The translations under genes and the position numbers were made by a program. A DNA stretch of 64,000 nucleotides from Euborellia annulipes (Eukaryota > Arthropoda > Insecta > Dermaptera > Anisolabididae): contig JAKCPI010011624.1 of the NCBI GenBank assembly GCA_023213315.1, positions 1 to 64,000 of the forward strand, given 5' to 3'. The stretch's first letter is position 1, and every line of letters begins with the position of its first letter. This document shows, piece after piece, positions 50,173-61,540 of the stretch. A model generated the notes under the pieces. That model was not told where the DNA came from and ran no database searches. It saw only the letters and a list, made by a program, of their open reading frames with translations.

Positions 50173-50522
50173 TAGTGGCATACCTAGGGGAGGGCAAAAG
50201 AGGAAATCCCGTTTCATCGGTGTTCTTCCGTCCCCTCGATTTATAAATTTACTACTTGTAATTTTTGACTTATTTATCAATAGTTTTAATAAAATTTAAC
50301 ATCTATATTTTATTTAATAAAATAAAACTGTATTTAATACTGCTCAGAAGTTTCTAACCTCACTGCAAGCCATGGGAGTACCGGCGTAGTGAAAGAATCA
50401 AACCAATTTCTAAAAAAAATTATTTAATTTAAACCATTAGGGTACATAAAACATTTATCGATTTTTCTTCTAATTCCTTTGGGCTTTGCCTCTTCCGCCC
50501 TCAAGAATCAGGTATGCCACTA
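50173..50522. mobile_element. hAT MITE, 8-bp TSD with one mismatch
   Basis: TAGTGGCATACCTAGG and CAGGTATGCCACTA are inverted ends; CCACAGAG (50165-50172) and TCACAGAG (50523-50530) flank. Non-coding, 350 bp. Confidence 0.82.
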
Positions 50523-51149
50523 TCACAGAGATAAGTATATTATATAAAATCTATCCTTTTTATTTAAATTTGAATTCTTAATTAAATAAATTATATATTT
50601 CAACCCATGTCCCTCGAAAGAAATTCGGCAGGAGCCCTTTGTGATAAGGAATTAGCTCCAAGACTGAACTGAAAATTAGACTCATTTTTTAACATTCGAT
50701 TATTCTTAAAGAATAAACCAATAATTAATATACCAGGTATTTTAGGAACATAAATTATTATTTTTTAAAGTAAAAGTCAACGAGTTTTCCAAAAAACAAT
50801 TTTTAGGAGTGAATGTATCAAATAAATAATTAAAAAATTTTATATAACTATTGTATATAGGCCCTAGTTATAATAAAAAAAAATATTTCAAATATAATAT
50901 TTTTGATTAAGATAATCGTTTTGAATTAATTAATAAGAAAATTAATGAAAATATTCATTTTTTTCAATAGAGCAGAGAAATCAAAAATCTGTATATACAT
51001 TGATATATATATATAAAAAATAATTTTTCAAATTGTACTAATAAATGTGAAAAAGTTGAATAAGTACATTTTATTCATGGTTCTGATGATGATGTTTAAA
51101 ATGAGTAATTTAAATGTCTTATTTATTAATACACTACAATATGATTTAG

Positions 51150-51290
51150 ATTTATTTATTTATTTATATCATTTGATATCCAATACATTTTCTAAGAAAA
51201 ATTTATTTCAAATAAGAATCATTTGAAATAAATAGGGATGGGGTCTAAATGGTTTTAGATGCCAAAAAAGCCAAACAAAAAAATTTTAAA
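51150..51290 (+). repeat. Fragment of the SINE family seen at 36470
   Basis: TTTATTTATTTATTTATATC, GATATCCAATACATTTTC and AAATAGGGATGGGGTCTAAA match its body. The A/B-box head is missing. Confidence 0.45.
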
Positions 51291-51431
51291 ATCTGCTTGG
51301 AAATACATAAATTATAAGATTAAATATCCTACATAAATATAAAAATTTTTATCATTTTATTATCTAATGATAAAAAAAAAAATTTCAAAAGAACCTCTCA
51401 AACATCCAAATTGTTTTTTCTCTTATCAAAT

Positions 51432-51618
51432 CAGGGCCGGATCTAGGGGGGGGGCAGTGGTTGCGTGTGCCCCGGGCGGCAGATATCAGGGGGCAGCAAT
51501 TAAAGAAAAATTTACTAAAAAAAAGGTAAAATGATATGAATTTTGTATAGAAAATTTTAAGGAGGGGGCGGAAAATTAAATTTTGCCCTCCCTAAAAAAT
51601 CTCCTAGTTCCGGCCCTG
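51432..51618. mobile_element. hAT MITE with 8-bp TSD TATCAAAT
   Basis: CAGGGCCGGATCTAGG and CCTAGTTCCGGCCCTG are inverted ends; TATCAAAT is at 51424-51431 and 51619-51626. A G-run and the word GTGCCCCGGGCGGC lie inside. Confidence 0.92.
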
Positions 51619-52154
51619 TATCAAATGTATTAAAATTACGAGCTTATCCAGTATTTTGAAAACTAATCAAATATAAGTGTCTTAAAAAAATAAAAGAAAT
51701 TATATTTTGAAATTTACCTTAAGAACCAATCTATATTTAATATGTATTGTTAAAAAAAAGATTTGAAAAAAAAAAAGATTTTTCTAATACAATAAATATT
51801 TTTGAAGACAATTATTTAAGAAATTGTCTTGTCTTAAATTAAGCAATTATGAGGAAATATACTATATATTATATAAAAAAAAAAAAATGAATGAAGTGTG
51901 TCTATATTCATTATTTATTAAAATTAATCACTCGGCAATTTTGTCATTAAGACACCATTTAGAGATTGTTGTTGAATGTTGGTCCATTAGATTGATCTGA
52001 GATGTATTGTTGATGTGTATTTCAGTATTTCTAGATAGTGATATGATATAATAAGAACGTTGTTAAATAAAATTTTACGAACATTTCACTACAACGCTAA
52101 ATAATTATTAATAAAAAAAGAGGAAATTTTAAGGTAGTTGATAAATTATTTGTA

Positions 52155-52185
<31 letters not shown>

Positions 52186-53124
52186 ATATGCTGGTATAAT
52201 GGATCATGAATTTGTAAAATAATTTATAAGAACCAGTTAGTAATATTAACTGTTTATTTTGTTAAAACTTCAGCTATGGGTAAATATAAATTATAGAGGA
52301 ATATAAAATAAAAAATTACTTTTGATATTTTATATAGAAAAAAAAATTTATAACCATAAATGAAATAATATTAAAAATTAATATGGCAAATATTTGATAT
52401 ATATTTAAAGTAATTTAAATTGAAATAAATTGTATAATCTCTCTCTATATCCTGGAAGTATCTATACTAAATATATGTATATAATATAATAATATATGTC
52501 TTAGAAAAAAATGTAAGTAAAAAGCATTCACTTTTTGTACTTTGAAAATATATAAAACTATGAAATTATATGAACGTAGGTTTATTCAATTCCTTTCCCA
52601 AAATTATTGACACATGTAATTTATTTTTTATTGTCTTTAATAATTTTAATAGTCTATATCCCCCCCCCCCCCACCTTGGCGCCTATGTTTCTTAAATGAT
52701 GGAAACGAAGAGCGCCAAAACGATAAAAAAAAAAGAGGGAGAAGGGGCCAAGAGTCAGCAGAGAGAGTTTGGTGGGAGATCCTTAACACCCCTACCCTAA
52801 CCACTCTCTATGAAACTTCTTTAGTTATCAAATGGGCTCAATGCTTGTTGGAAAGATCGAAGTAGGGGAGAGAAAGAGGAAGAGTGATCTTTTCTCCCCT
52901 CCATGTCGATCCATTTCTCCTCTAGGTTAGCTGTTTTGAGAACTACAACGCTCTCTACTGATGATAAAAGAAACTAGATACTTTAAGAAAACCTCGAAAA
53001 TTAAAATATAGAAAACGGCAAAAATGAAATTTAAAAACTAATTTTTTTTTTTTTTTTTTTTCAAAATTGCATCCGTTTATTTAAGAAACAATTTAAGCAC
53101 CAATCGTAAGTATGAATACTCTAG

Positions 53125-53308
53125 AACATCGGTTCCCAACCAGTGGATCGTGGCCCACTTGTGGGCCGCGGGATGATTGGAACTGGGCCGCGGATGTCTA
53201 AGAAATGATAAAAATTATATACAGTATATAGATCTATAGGCTATATATATACACTGGGTCTCAGTGTTTTTTATTTTACGGAAAAAGTGGGCCGCACTTC
53301 AAAAAAGG
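53125..53308. repeat. hAT-like fragment (CAGTGG/GTTCCCAACC end)
   Basis: CGGTTCCCAACCAGTGGATC and GTGGGCCGCGGGATG resemble the ends of hAT elements. It is interrupted on the right by a SINE, and the second end was not found. Confidence 0.45.
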
Positions 53309-53580
53309 TTTTTTTTTTTTTTTAAACATTCACACTTTTTTCTCATTCACACTCACACTCACACACACATTCACACTGTCTTTTCGGCAACTCAGGCCAT
53401 ATAAGACATTTACGATAACCGTTATTGAATTAATATACATATATGGGGTCCAGGCATTCTTATTTAAGCCATTTGGTATCCAATTGTCTTAAATAAAATC
53501 ATCGGACTGCCTGGGGTCCGAACCCGTGACGTTTGGTATACAAGGTTAGCACGCTAACCCCTACACCAAGCCCCGAGGGC
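53309..53580 (-). mobile_element. tRNA-derived SINE, complete copy
   Basis: Head with TAGGGGTTAGCGTGCTAACC (A-box arm on the minus strand), B box GGGTTCGGACCCC, body with a partly mutated hairpin, GTGTGTGTGAGTG tail and T-run (poly A on minus). Confidence 0.93.
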
Positions 53581-53766
53581 TCATTTCGGAGTTGAAATCT
53601 TTTGAAGACCACTTTACTCTTGTACTTCATAGGAAAGATAGGAGAAATGGTTGCCATGGTAACAAAATATAAATATTTTCCTATACTTATAAATTTTTCA
53701 TCTTGAATTCTAATATATAGGTGGAAAACTAAATATGTGTTGACACAAAAAATCTGGTGTGACAAG

Positions 53767-54400
53767 CATAGGCGCCGGACCTGGGGGGGGGGGGCAAGGG
53801 TACATTGTCCCCCTGGCATCCTACAGGGGGGAGAGGGGGGCAATATGTCTTCTTTTATTTCATTTATTTTTAAAAATGATATATTTTTTCTTTTGAAAAA
53901 TAAAATCTTCTAAATTAAAAAAAATTAAAAGAGTAAGAAATTCATTTTTTTCCAAATTTTTTCCAAAAATTTTTGATAAAATCACTACCAAAATTTTTAA
54001 AGTTTTATAGTAGATTTGTTTTTATTTTAAACCATTTAACCATATTAAATTGCCCTCGGGGCATGGTGTAGAGGTTAGCGTGCTAACCTCATATACCAAA
54101 CGTCGCGGGTTCGGACCCCAGGCAGTCCGATGATTTTATTTAAGCCATTTGGATACCAGATGGCTTAAATAAGAATGCCTGGACCCCAATAATAGATAAA
54201 TTAATAAATAACGGTTATCGTAAAAGTCTTATATGGCCTAAGTTGCCGAAAAGACGGTGTGAATGTGAGTGTGAATGAGAAAAAAGTGTGAATGTTTTAA
54301 AAAAAAAAAAAAAAAAAAAAACATTAAATTATTTTAATTTTTTAAAAGAATTTTTTTTGCCCCCCCCCCCTCCTGATTCAAATTCGTTCCGGCGCCCCTG
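53767..54400. mobile_element. hAT MITE with 8-bp TSD GTGACAAG, carrying a SINE
   Basis: Ends CATAGGCGCCGGACCTGG and GTTCCGGCGCCCCTG; GTGACAAG is at 53759-53766 and 54401-54408. It is homologous to 4637-5030. Removing the SINE (54052-54321) leaves about 365 bp. Confidence 0.92.
54052..54321 (+). mobile_element. tRNA-derived SINE, complete copy
   Basis: Head GCATGGTGTAGAGGTTAGCG, B box, hairpin with CATTTGG on one side and CCAGATG on the other (one G-U in RNA), tail, and about 23 A. ATTAAATT occurs on both sides as a short target duplication. Confidence 0.93.
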
Positions 54401-54476
54401 GTGACAAGCACAGAATACAATTTTCGAATACCTAAGGTAAGAGAAAGTTGTGTGCTGTACTATCAGACACACCAGA

Positions 54477-54800
54477 TTACCCCATTTAGACCCCTTTCCT
54501 ATTTATTTAAATTGATTGGTAACAAATTCAATTGAAATTAAAGAGCGGAAATCATAATTTCTTTAGATTACTAGTTTTTATAAGTTTTTGAATTTCTTCT
54601 CGGGGAGGGGGGGGGTGATCGCCCGCACCCGCCCCCCCCTTTAATCCGCCCTGTCCCGAAAAACACCTCTGCATCCGCACTTGCACAAGAGATAGATTTT
54701 TTTTAAATTTTGTTTAAGTTCTTTCGACATCGGAGGCTATTTAGGCCCCGTCTCTATTTATTTCATCTGATTGGTAGCCAATTCAAAATAGAGAGATATA
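54477..54800 (+). repeat. Two SINE-body fragments and a homopolymer patch
   Basis: CCTATTTATTTAAATTGATTGG (54490) and CGTCTCTATTTATTTCATC (54750) are pieces of the fourth SINE family. Between them, 54600-54660 is a GC-rich patch with G and C runs that I cannot place. Confidence 0.45.
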
Positions 54801-54907
54801 AATGTTAAAATATTTTTTTAATTCTGAGATGTCGAGCATCATCTAAAATCTTGAGACAAATAAATATCCATATTAAAAAATATTTTAAGCCATTTAAATC
54901 TGCAGAA

Positions 54908-55135
54908 GCCCCCGGGTGTTGCGTAGTAGGTAGAGAGCCTACCTCCTATACCAAACGTCGCGGGTTCGGACCCAGGCAGTCCGATTATTTTATTTAAGCC
55001 ATTTGGATACCAGATGGCTTAAATAGAAATGCCTGAACCTACAATTTATATATTACTTACAACGGTTATCGTCAAAGTCTTAAATGGCCTAAGTTGCCGA
55101 AAAGACTGTGTGAATGTGTGTGTGAGTGTGAGTGT
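54908..55135 (+). mobile_element. tRNA-derived SINE, tail lost
   Basis: Variant head GTTGCGTAGTAGGTAGAGAG, B box GGGTTCGGACCC, hairpin, and tail up to GTGAGTGTGAGTGT, where other repeat sequence (ACAAAATTTCATAAG) begins without poly(A). Confidence 0.85.
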
Positions 55136-55350
55136 ACAAAATTTCATAAGAATTGGAAAAAAAATTTTTAAATGCGTAAAAAGTTCCAAAGGGGACCCCC
55201 TTTTGAATCGAAATTAACATACAAATCCCTATAGGAAATTAACATTAGGCCTATGAGAGAAGGCGGAGAGACAGACGATAATGTTTGCAAGTGAGAGAGA
55301 GAGTATATATATATGTTTTCTCCGAAACAATTAAAGACAGAAATAAAATA
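55136..55350 (-). repeat. Extra internal block of the long HINE subfamily
   Basis: ACAAAATTTCATAAGAATTG, AAGGGGACCCCCTTTTGAAT and GAGACAGACGATAATGTTTG recur at 55910-56130 and inverted at 57940-58130. It occurs only in this cluster. Confidence 0.7.
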
Positions 55351-55351
55351 A

Positions 55352-55686
55352 AAAAATCTGGTGTGACTGGCGCACAGCACACAACTTTCTCTTACCTTCG
55401 GTAATCGAAAGTTGTGTTCTGTGCTTGTCACATCAGATTTTTTGTGTCGACATATATTTAGTTCCCGCCAATATATTGGAATTTAAGATGTCAAATTTAT
55501 AAACATGGGAAAATATTTATATTTTGTTACCATGGCAACCATTTCTCCTCACACACCCACACACCCACCCACCCACAGACAGACCATGTCGCGAAAACCA
55601 CTTTTTTGGTTTCAGGGGACTTCAAAACGTGAAGATCCATCAAAATCAAAAAAATTTTTGACATGAATCCAATACTTTCTCTAAAA
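55352..55686 (-). mobile_element. HINE copy with short interior
   Basis: The hairpin at 55352-55440 and TGTCGACATATATTTAGTTC block jump directly to a CACACCCACCCACCC microsatellite and the ATGTCGCGAAAACCACTTTT 5' half. The roughly 250-bp body between them is deleted. Confidence 0.8.
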
Positions 55687-55687
55687 G

Positions 55688-56069
55688 GGGCCAGCACGGT
55701 GCACAACTTTCTCTTACCCTTCGGTAAGAGAAAGTTGTGCACCGTGCTGGTCACACCAGATTTTTTGTGTCGAGATATATTTAGTTTCCCATAGCACCTT
55801 AGTTTCAAACTTGCATTTTAAATGTTGACTGCTTGAAATAAACTATGGTTATTTTTCAAAATTTTAATCTCATATTTAGACATTTTATACACAATATAGA
55901 TTCGTAAATAAATACAAAATTTCATAAGAATTGGAAAAAAAAAATTTTAAATGCGTAAGAAGTTCCAAAGGGGGACCCCCTTTTGAATCGAAATTAACAT
56001 ACAAATCCCTATAGGAAATTAACATTAGGCCTATGAGAGAAGGCGGAGAGACAGACGATAATGTTTGCA

Positions 56070-56103
<34 letters not shown>

Positions 56104-56698
56104 TGAGATGTTTTCTCCGAAACAATCAAAGACAGAAATAAAATTTAAAAAAAAAAAAATGGGAATTTAAATAATAATTGATTTTTAATCTAATAAAAAG
56201 AAAAAGATTTAAATTCCGTTACCATGGCAACCATTTCTATCTTTCCTATGAAGAACAAGAGTAAAGTGGTCTTCAGAAGATTTCAACGGCAAAATGAGAA
56301 TATACATTTTAAAGAGCATCTAAAAAATAATTGATTTACGAATTTTAAAAAAAATCCTTGGAGGGAATTTTGAGAAAATCGAAAAAAACTGAAAAAGTAC
56401 ATCAGTAAAGTACTAGTACTTTTTGGCCGATTTTGTTCAAAAGCTTATTTTGAGATTCTTCAAAGGTACCTAAGTTAAATATAAAATTTCAATCAGGTAG
56501 CTCAATTCCTTCATGCTAAAAATCGTTACACACATACAGACACACAGACACACACACAGACCAATTTGCGGGACCCACTTTTTTGGACTCAGGGGACCTC
56601 AAAACATGTATATCCATCAAAATCTCGACATCGAATTTTTGACATGATCGCAATACATTCTCTCTCTATATATTTCATATATAGGGTACGAGAAAGTA
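55688..56698 (-). mobile_element. Long HINE subfamily copy, about 1 kb
   Basis: Minus strand start at GTACCCTATATATGAAATAT, microsatellite, usual body, then the extra 350-400 bp block, and a hairpin at 55688-55762 that is almost a perfect palindrome (GCACGGTGCACAACTTTCTC and its complement). It is the inverted partner of 57278-58355. Confidence 0.82.
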
Positions 56699-56729
56699 AA
56701 AAAGTGTGAATGTTTAAAAAAAAAAAAAC

Positions 56730-57275
56730 TGGTGTGACTGGCGCACAGCACACAACTTTCTCTTACCTTCGGTAATCGAAAGTTGTGTACTGTGCTTGTC
56801 ACACCAGATTTTCGTGTCGAAATATATTTAGTTCCCGACAGTACGGTACATTTGAATTCAGATGTAAAATTTATAAGTATGGGAAAATATTTATATTTTG
56901 TTACCATGGCAACCATTTTTTCCTATCTTTTCTATGAAACACAAGAGTAAAGTGGTCTTCAGAAGATTTCAATGGCAAAATGAGAATATACATTTTAAAG
57001 AGCATCTAAAAAATAATTGATTTTTGAATTTAAAAAAAAATCGTTGGAGCAAATTTTGAGAAAATCGAAAAAACTGAAAAAAGTACATCAGTAACGTACT
57101 AGTACTCTTTGGCCGATTTTGATTAAAAGCTTATTTTTTCGGTCCCGGGGGTGTTTAACTTAAATATAAAATTTCAACCTCGTAGCTCAATTCCTTCATC
57201 CTTAAAATTGAACACACACCCACCCACCCACACACCACACACACACCCACAGACAGACCATGTCGCGAAAACCAC
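56730..57275 (-). mobile_element. HINE copy lacking its 5' end
   Basis: Hairpin at 56732-56815, full body, CACCCACCCACCC microsatellite and CATGTCGCGAAAACCACTTT, where the next element starts. A short SINE tail (GTGTGAATGTTTAAAA) precedes it at 56704. Confidence 0.82.
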
Positions 57276-57277
57276 TT

Positions 57278-57414
57278 TTACTTTCTCGTTACCCTATATA
57301 TAAAATATTTAGGGAAGAATTGGTATCGTGTAAAAAATAAAATGATGTCGAGATTTTGATGGATATACATGTTTTGAGGTCCCCTGAGTCCAAAAAAGTG
57401 GGTCCCGCAAATTG

Positions 57415-57499
<85 letters not shown>

Positions 57500-58355
57500 G
57501 TGTGTGTGGACAGATTTTTAGCATGAAGGAGTTGAGCTAGCGGATTGAAATTTTATATTTAACTTAGGTACCTTTGAAGAATCTCAAAATAAGCTTTTGA
57601 ACAAAATCGGCCAAAAAGTACTAGTACTTTACTGATGTACTTTTTCAGTTTTTTTCGATTTTCTCAAAATTCCCTCCAAGGATTTTTTTTAAAATTCATA
57701 AATGAACTATTTTTTAGATGCTCTTTAAAATGTATATTCTCATTTTGCCGTTGAAATCTTCTGAAGACCACTTTACTCTTGTTCTTCATAGGAAAGATAG
57801 AAATGGTTGCCATGGTAACGGAATTTAAATCTTTTTCTTTTTATTAGATTAAAAAATCAATTATTATTTAAATTCCCATTTATTTTTATTTTATTTGTGT
57901 CTTTAATTGTTTCAAAGAAAACATATGTCTCTCTCTCACTTGCAAACATTATCGTCTCTCTCTACTCTTTTTAAATTCCCTTTCCACCTTATCTTCGCAT
58001 TTGACCAATGTTAATTTCCTATAGGGATTTGTATGTTAATTTCGATTCAAAAGGGGGGTCCCCTTTAGAACTTTTAGGCATTTAAAATTTTTTTTCCAAT
58101 TCTTATGAAATTTTGTATTTATTTACGATTCTATATTGTGTATAAAATGTCCAAATATGAGATTAAAATTTTGAAAAATAACCATAGTTTATTTGAAGCA
58201 GTCAACATTTAAAATGCAAGTTTGAAACTAAGGTGCTATCGGAAGCTAAATATATCTCGACACAAAAAATCTGGTGTGACCAGCACGGTGCACAACTTTC
58301 TCTTACCGAAGGGTAAGAGAAAGTTGTGTGCTGTGCGCCAGTCATACCAGATTTT
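57278..58355 (+). mobile_element. Long HINE subfamily copy with expanded (GT)n
   Basis: CTTTCTCGTTACCCTATATA start, (GT)n of about 45 units at 57417-57508, body, extra block (57830-58190) and hairpin at 58270-58355. Sequence matches 55688-56698 in inverted orientation. Confidence 0.85.
57417..57508. repeat. (GT)n microsatellite, about 45 units
   Basis: Almost uninterrupted GT dinucleotides, far longer than the microsatellites at the same position in other HINE copies (about 5-17 units). Confidence 0.95.
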
Positions 58356-58510
58356 TTTGGATTAGGGGACCTCAAAACATGTATATCCATCAAAATCTCG
58401 ACATCGAATTTTTGACATGATCGCAATACATTCTCTCTCTATATATTTCATATAGAGCTATAGGGTACGAGAAAGTAAAAAAGTGTGAATGTTTAAAAAA
58501 AAAAAAAAAA
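58356..58510 (-). mobile_element. HINE 5' fragment plus SINE tail
   Basis: GGGGACCTCAAAACATGTAT to GGGTACGAGAAAGT, then GTGTGAATGTTTAAAA and A-run. The same junction occurs at 56640-56729, so the two loci share ancestry. Confidence 0.7.
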
Positions 58511-58544
58511 ATCTGCAGAAAGTACTTATTTTTGGTCTTTATCA

Positions 58545-58690
58545 GCTTTAGGGGCCATTTAGAATTCCTATCTATTTTTCTAAATTAATTGGTACCAAAT
58601 GGAAATTAAGAAAAATTTCTTTGTTTGGGACGAGAGGCAAACTCCTGACGATAGCCCCTGCTGATTGCATAAAAGGCGGGATTTCTACTT
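58545..58690 (-). repeat. Fourth-family SINE fragment
   Basis: TAGGGGCCATTTAGAATTCC and AATTGGTACCAAATGGAAAT match its body. The head is recognisable only by TGGGACGAGAGGCAAACTCC. Confidence 0.45.
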
Positions 58691-60525
58691 CTGTGCCCGC
58701 GGCTACGTTGTACATAATTAGAAGTTTAATCATTAAAAATCAAAATTTCTCCTGAACTATCCTTATACTAGTTAAAGTTAATATTGTAAATTAGTTAAAA
58801 ACTCGTTGGTTCTTAATTAAAAGCTTATAAATTAAATTTTGTCATTCTTTCAAGGTTGTTGGCTAGTCTGAATTCTATGTATTGAAATAAAATGAAATCT
58901 TTTTATAGATTTAGTTGGAATTAATAGAGGCCTATAAAGATATATATGAAGATTAATTTAATTACCTTATTAGTGAGGGAAATAAGAGGAACAGTCACTT
59001 TAAGCATCACGAAGAGAAGCACATTAAGAACACAGTCACTATTATAAAGATAACTAAAAATTATGAGTAGCAACAATGGAAGCAATAAGGTATACGCATG
59101 CGCCCTCCCAATGCCCAACTCCCCCTGGACCACTCTCTTAGTGTGTCAACTAAACAAAGTAAAAAAAACTTATCTAATAAATGAAAATTTTAATGAACAA
59201 TATGAACACTAAACCTAAGCTAAATAAACACTGAAAATATAATATGAATTAATTCTATTTATTTAAAAGAAAAAAAAATCAAACTAAATTAGATATTTGG
59301 TGATTTTGGTCGATTGTCGATTGATAACATTGACTATCTTCACTTTAATGATAAAGTGGCTAACAATTTCTTTCATTTAAAATCACTATGAAGATTTAAA
59401 TCTTTGAATAAAATGTTACATGTATATATATATTTATATATGAATTAAATATTAGTGCAGGTATTTATTTCTGTTAAAATAATTTGAAAATACGCTGATT
59501 ATCTAACTTGATGCTAGTTTAACTCGATCTGTTATCGTAGCAAATATCAGTCTGCATAATACCACCTGCGTTGAAAATATTAAACAATATTAAAATGGAC
59601 GCGTGCTCTTTTTTACTGACACATTAATATGTTATCTAATATGTTTATTTGTCTCATTTAATTTTCATAACACTAGATGCGAATAATCTTACTTCTGACC
59701 TACGAGATTTAATTTTTTCATTCAGTTAGTATATATTTTTTTCTTTTAATTATTAATTAGTAAAATTTTATATTTCACACTCCTGTTTTTAAACAAAATT
59801 TATACATATTAAAAAATTTTAAACTAGGACAATTTTTCGTATTTTTAAATATTTTTTCATTGGATTTTTTATTTTAATTATTAAATTTAAAATTAGAATA
59901 TCTATTTTAAATATAATATTTATAATTTTTATTTACTGAAAGTAAATATTGATTTATATTTCAAATAAATGATTTTATCATGTATTCTAAACTCAAATAA
60001 CCAAAAACATTTTACTTAGAAAATTTATTAAATAAGTTCATTATTTATAATGAAATTTTATTATTAATAGAATTTCAGGAAAACTGAGTGACATTAATTT
60101 TTAATTTTTTATAAAAGGCCTTTTTACATTGTTACTTATCCTAACTCTGAACCAATGATAAAAGTCAAGAAAATTCTCTTGATTTAGAGATCATATCTAT
60201 TTGTAGGGAGGGAATATATATATATATAAACTTCAAAGGGTAGAATATTTTAAAAACCCATAAGTAAAATTTATTTATAAATAAATTCTATACTTCCTGA
60301 TAGTCATAGTTTTAATCGTCATACACCTTATTAGAAAACAAAATATGGAATTTTACAATTAGGATCGGTCGACTCCATTAATCTTAGTGATCATACTATC
60401 CGATCTAAGTAATAATCAAAATAGGATGAGAGGTAGTGTGACTGGCCAAAATAAGACTATTTAGATTATTTATCTTTAACAAATCTAAACTATTATTTTT
60501 TTTCAGGTATATTCATTGATAAAAC

Positions 60526-60555
60526 ATGAAAAATGGAGCCAATGGAAATAGATGA
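60526..60555 (+). promoter_or_regulatory. Short upstream ORF overlapping gene 2's start
   Basis: An ATG seven bases before the chosen start opens a 9-codon frame in another phase and ends at TGA within the main coding sequence. It could lower initiation at the main start. The 3' splice site TTTTTTTCAG at 60497-60506 precedes it, so the 5' UTR is probably spliced. Confidence 0.4.
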
Positions 60556-61471
60556 GAATTTGAAAACCGATCTTCAATCTTTAAATAATCCTTTATTACA
60601 AGAGTACTATTTATGGTCCAAGCAAACCAATCAAAAATGGTCTCTTATTTCACATTCCGTCGATGAGGATGGCTCTTCTAAATTACAATTTCAAATTGAC
60701 ACCAAACAATCATTCCTTATAATTTGTCCATCAAATTATCCAGACTACGAAGATAATTTTTTCGTTGAATCATCCCCTCTTTTAAGATTTTGGTGCAATT
60801 CATTGAATGAATATATTTTAGATAGTGAGAAGAAATTATTTCTAAAAGATGTTTTGAATAAAGGAATTAGTCTTTATGGAAAAGAGAGTTCTTCATTAAG
60901 TTCATCTGAATCTGAAGAAGATGATGCCAATGATGATCTCCTTGCTACAGAAGATGAGGTTCAACAAGCAGAAGAATGGGAGTTTCATTTATGTAGAAAA
61001 AAGAAATCGTGGCGCTTAAAAGAGGCTCAAATAAGAGCAGCTAATAAACAACCTAAAATTTCAGATATGTTTGAAGGTGCTGTTAAAGACCATCCAAAAC
61101 AAGTATTCAGCAACTCAGCTGCTTCTGGTATTCTGACAAATGATTTGGTTGCTATTATGGAAACACGCAATAAAACAGGAATAAATGCTGAACCTATTGA
61201 TGATAATATTTATAATTGGTCTGTTTTTTTCTCTAAATTTCATCCTGAGTCTAATTTACAAAAGGATCTTGAAATTTTAAAGCAATGCTATGGATATGAT
61301 TATGTGGAACTCGAACTCAATTTTACTATGGACTTATATCCTTTCTATCCTCCAGTAGTAAAAGTTGTAAGACCTCGCCTTGAAGGATCAATGATGCTCT
61401 GTGTTGCCTCAATGGATATTCTAAAACTCTCAAGCTGGAAACCTGTACGAGATATGAAATCTGTTCTTCAG
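60533..61471 (+). CDS. Gene 2 coding exon 1: RWD-like and UBC-like domains
   Basis: 939 bp, 313 codons, ends in phase 0 with CTTCAG|GTAATT. The open frame continues into the intron for 21 codons before a stop, but the next exon restores the UBC pattern (DIKDFLEVW), so splicing is preferred. The acidic linker ESSSLSSSESEEDD is a candidate CK2 target. Confidence 0.9.
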
Positions 61472-61509
61472 GTAATTTTCATATTTTATGAATTAATATT
61501 TATAAATTC

Positions 61510-61540
<31 letters not shown>

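Larger units (their letters stand above)
53582..54475 (+). mobile_element. HINE 3' half split by a hAT element
   Basis: GAAATCTTTTGAAGACCACT through ACTAAATATGTGTTGACAC lead into the hairpin, which is broken at 53766 by the hAT and continues at 54401 with GTGACAAGCACAG to CACACCAGATT. The hairpin loop GGTAAGAGAAAG is retained. Confidence 0.85.
48534..60506. other. Intergenic region, repeat-filled
   Basis: Between the two genes. Apart from the listed elements, the spans 48540-48890, 49565-50160, 50535-51140, 51630-53110 and 58700-60500 show only AT-rich sequence and homopolymers. The start of gene 2's transcript should lie in the last part, but I recognise no core promoter. At 52670 a hAT-like end (CACCTTGGCGCCTATG) follows a C-run. 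Confidence 0.65.

Noticed and set aside
61472..61537. Gene 2 exon 1 extended by 21 codons to an in-frame stop
   Set aside because: The extension is an AT-repeat translation; the GT donor after CTTCAG and the next exon's UBC-like continuation are better supported.
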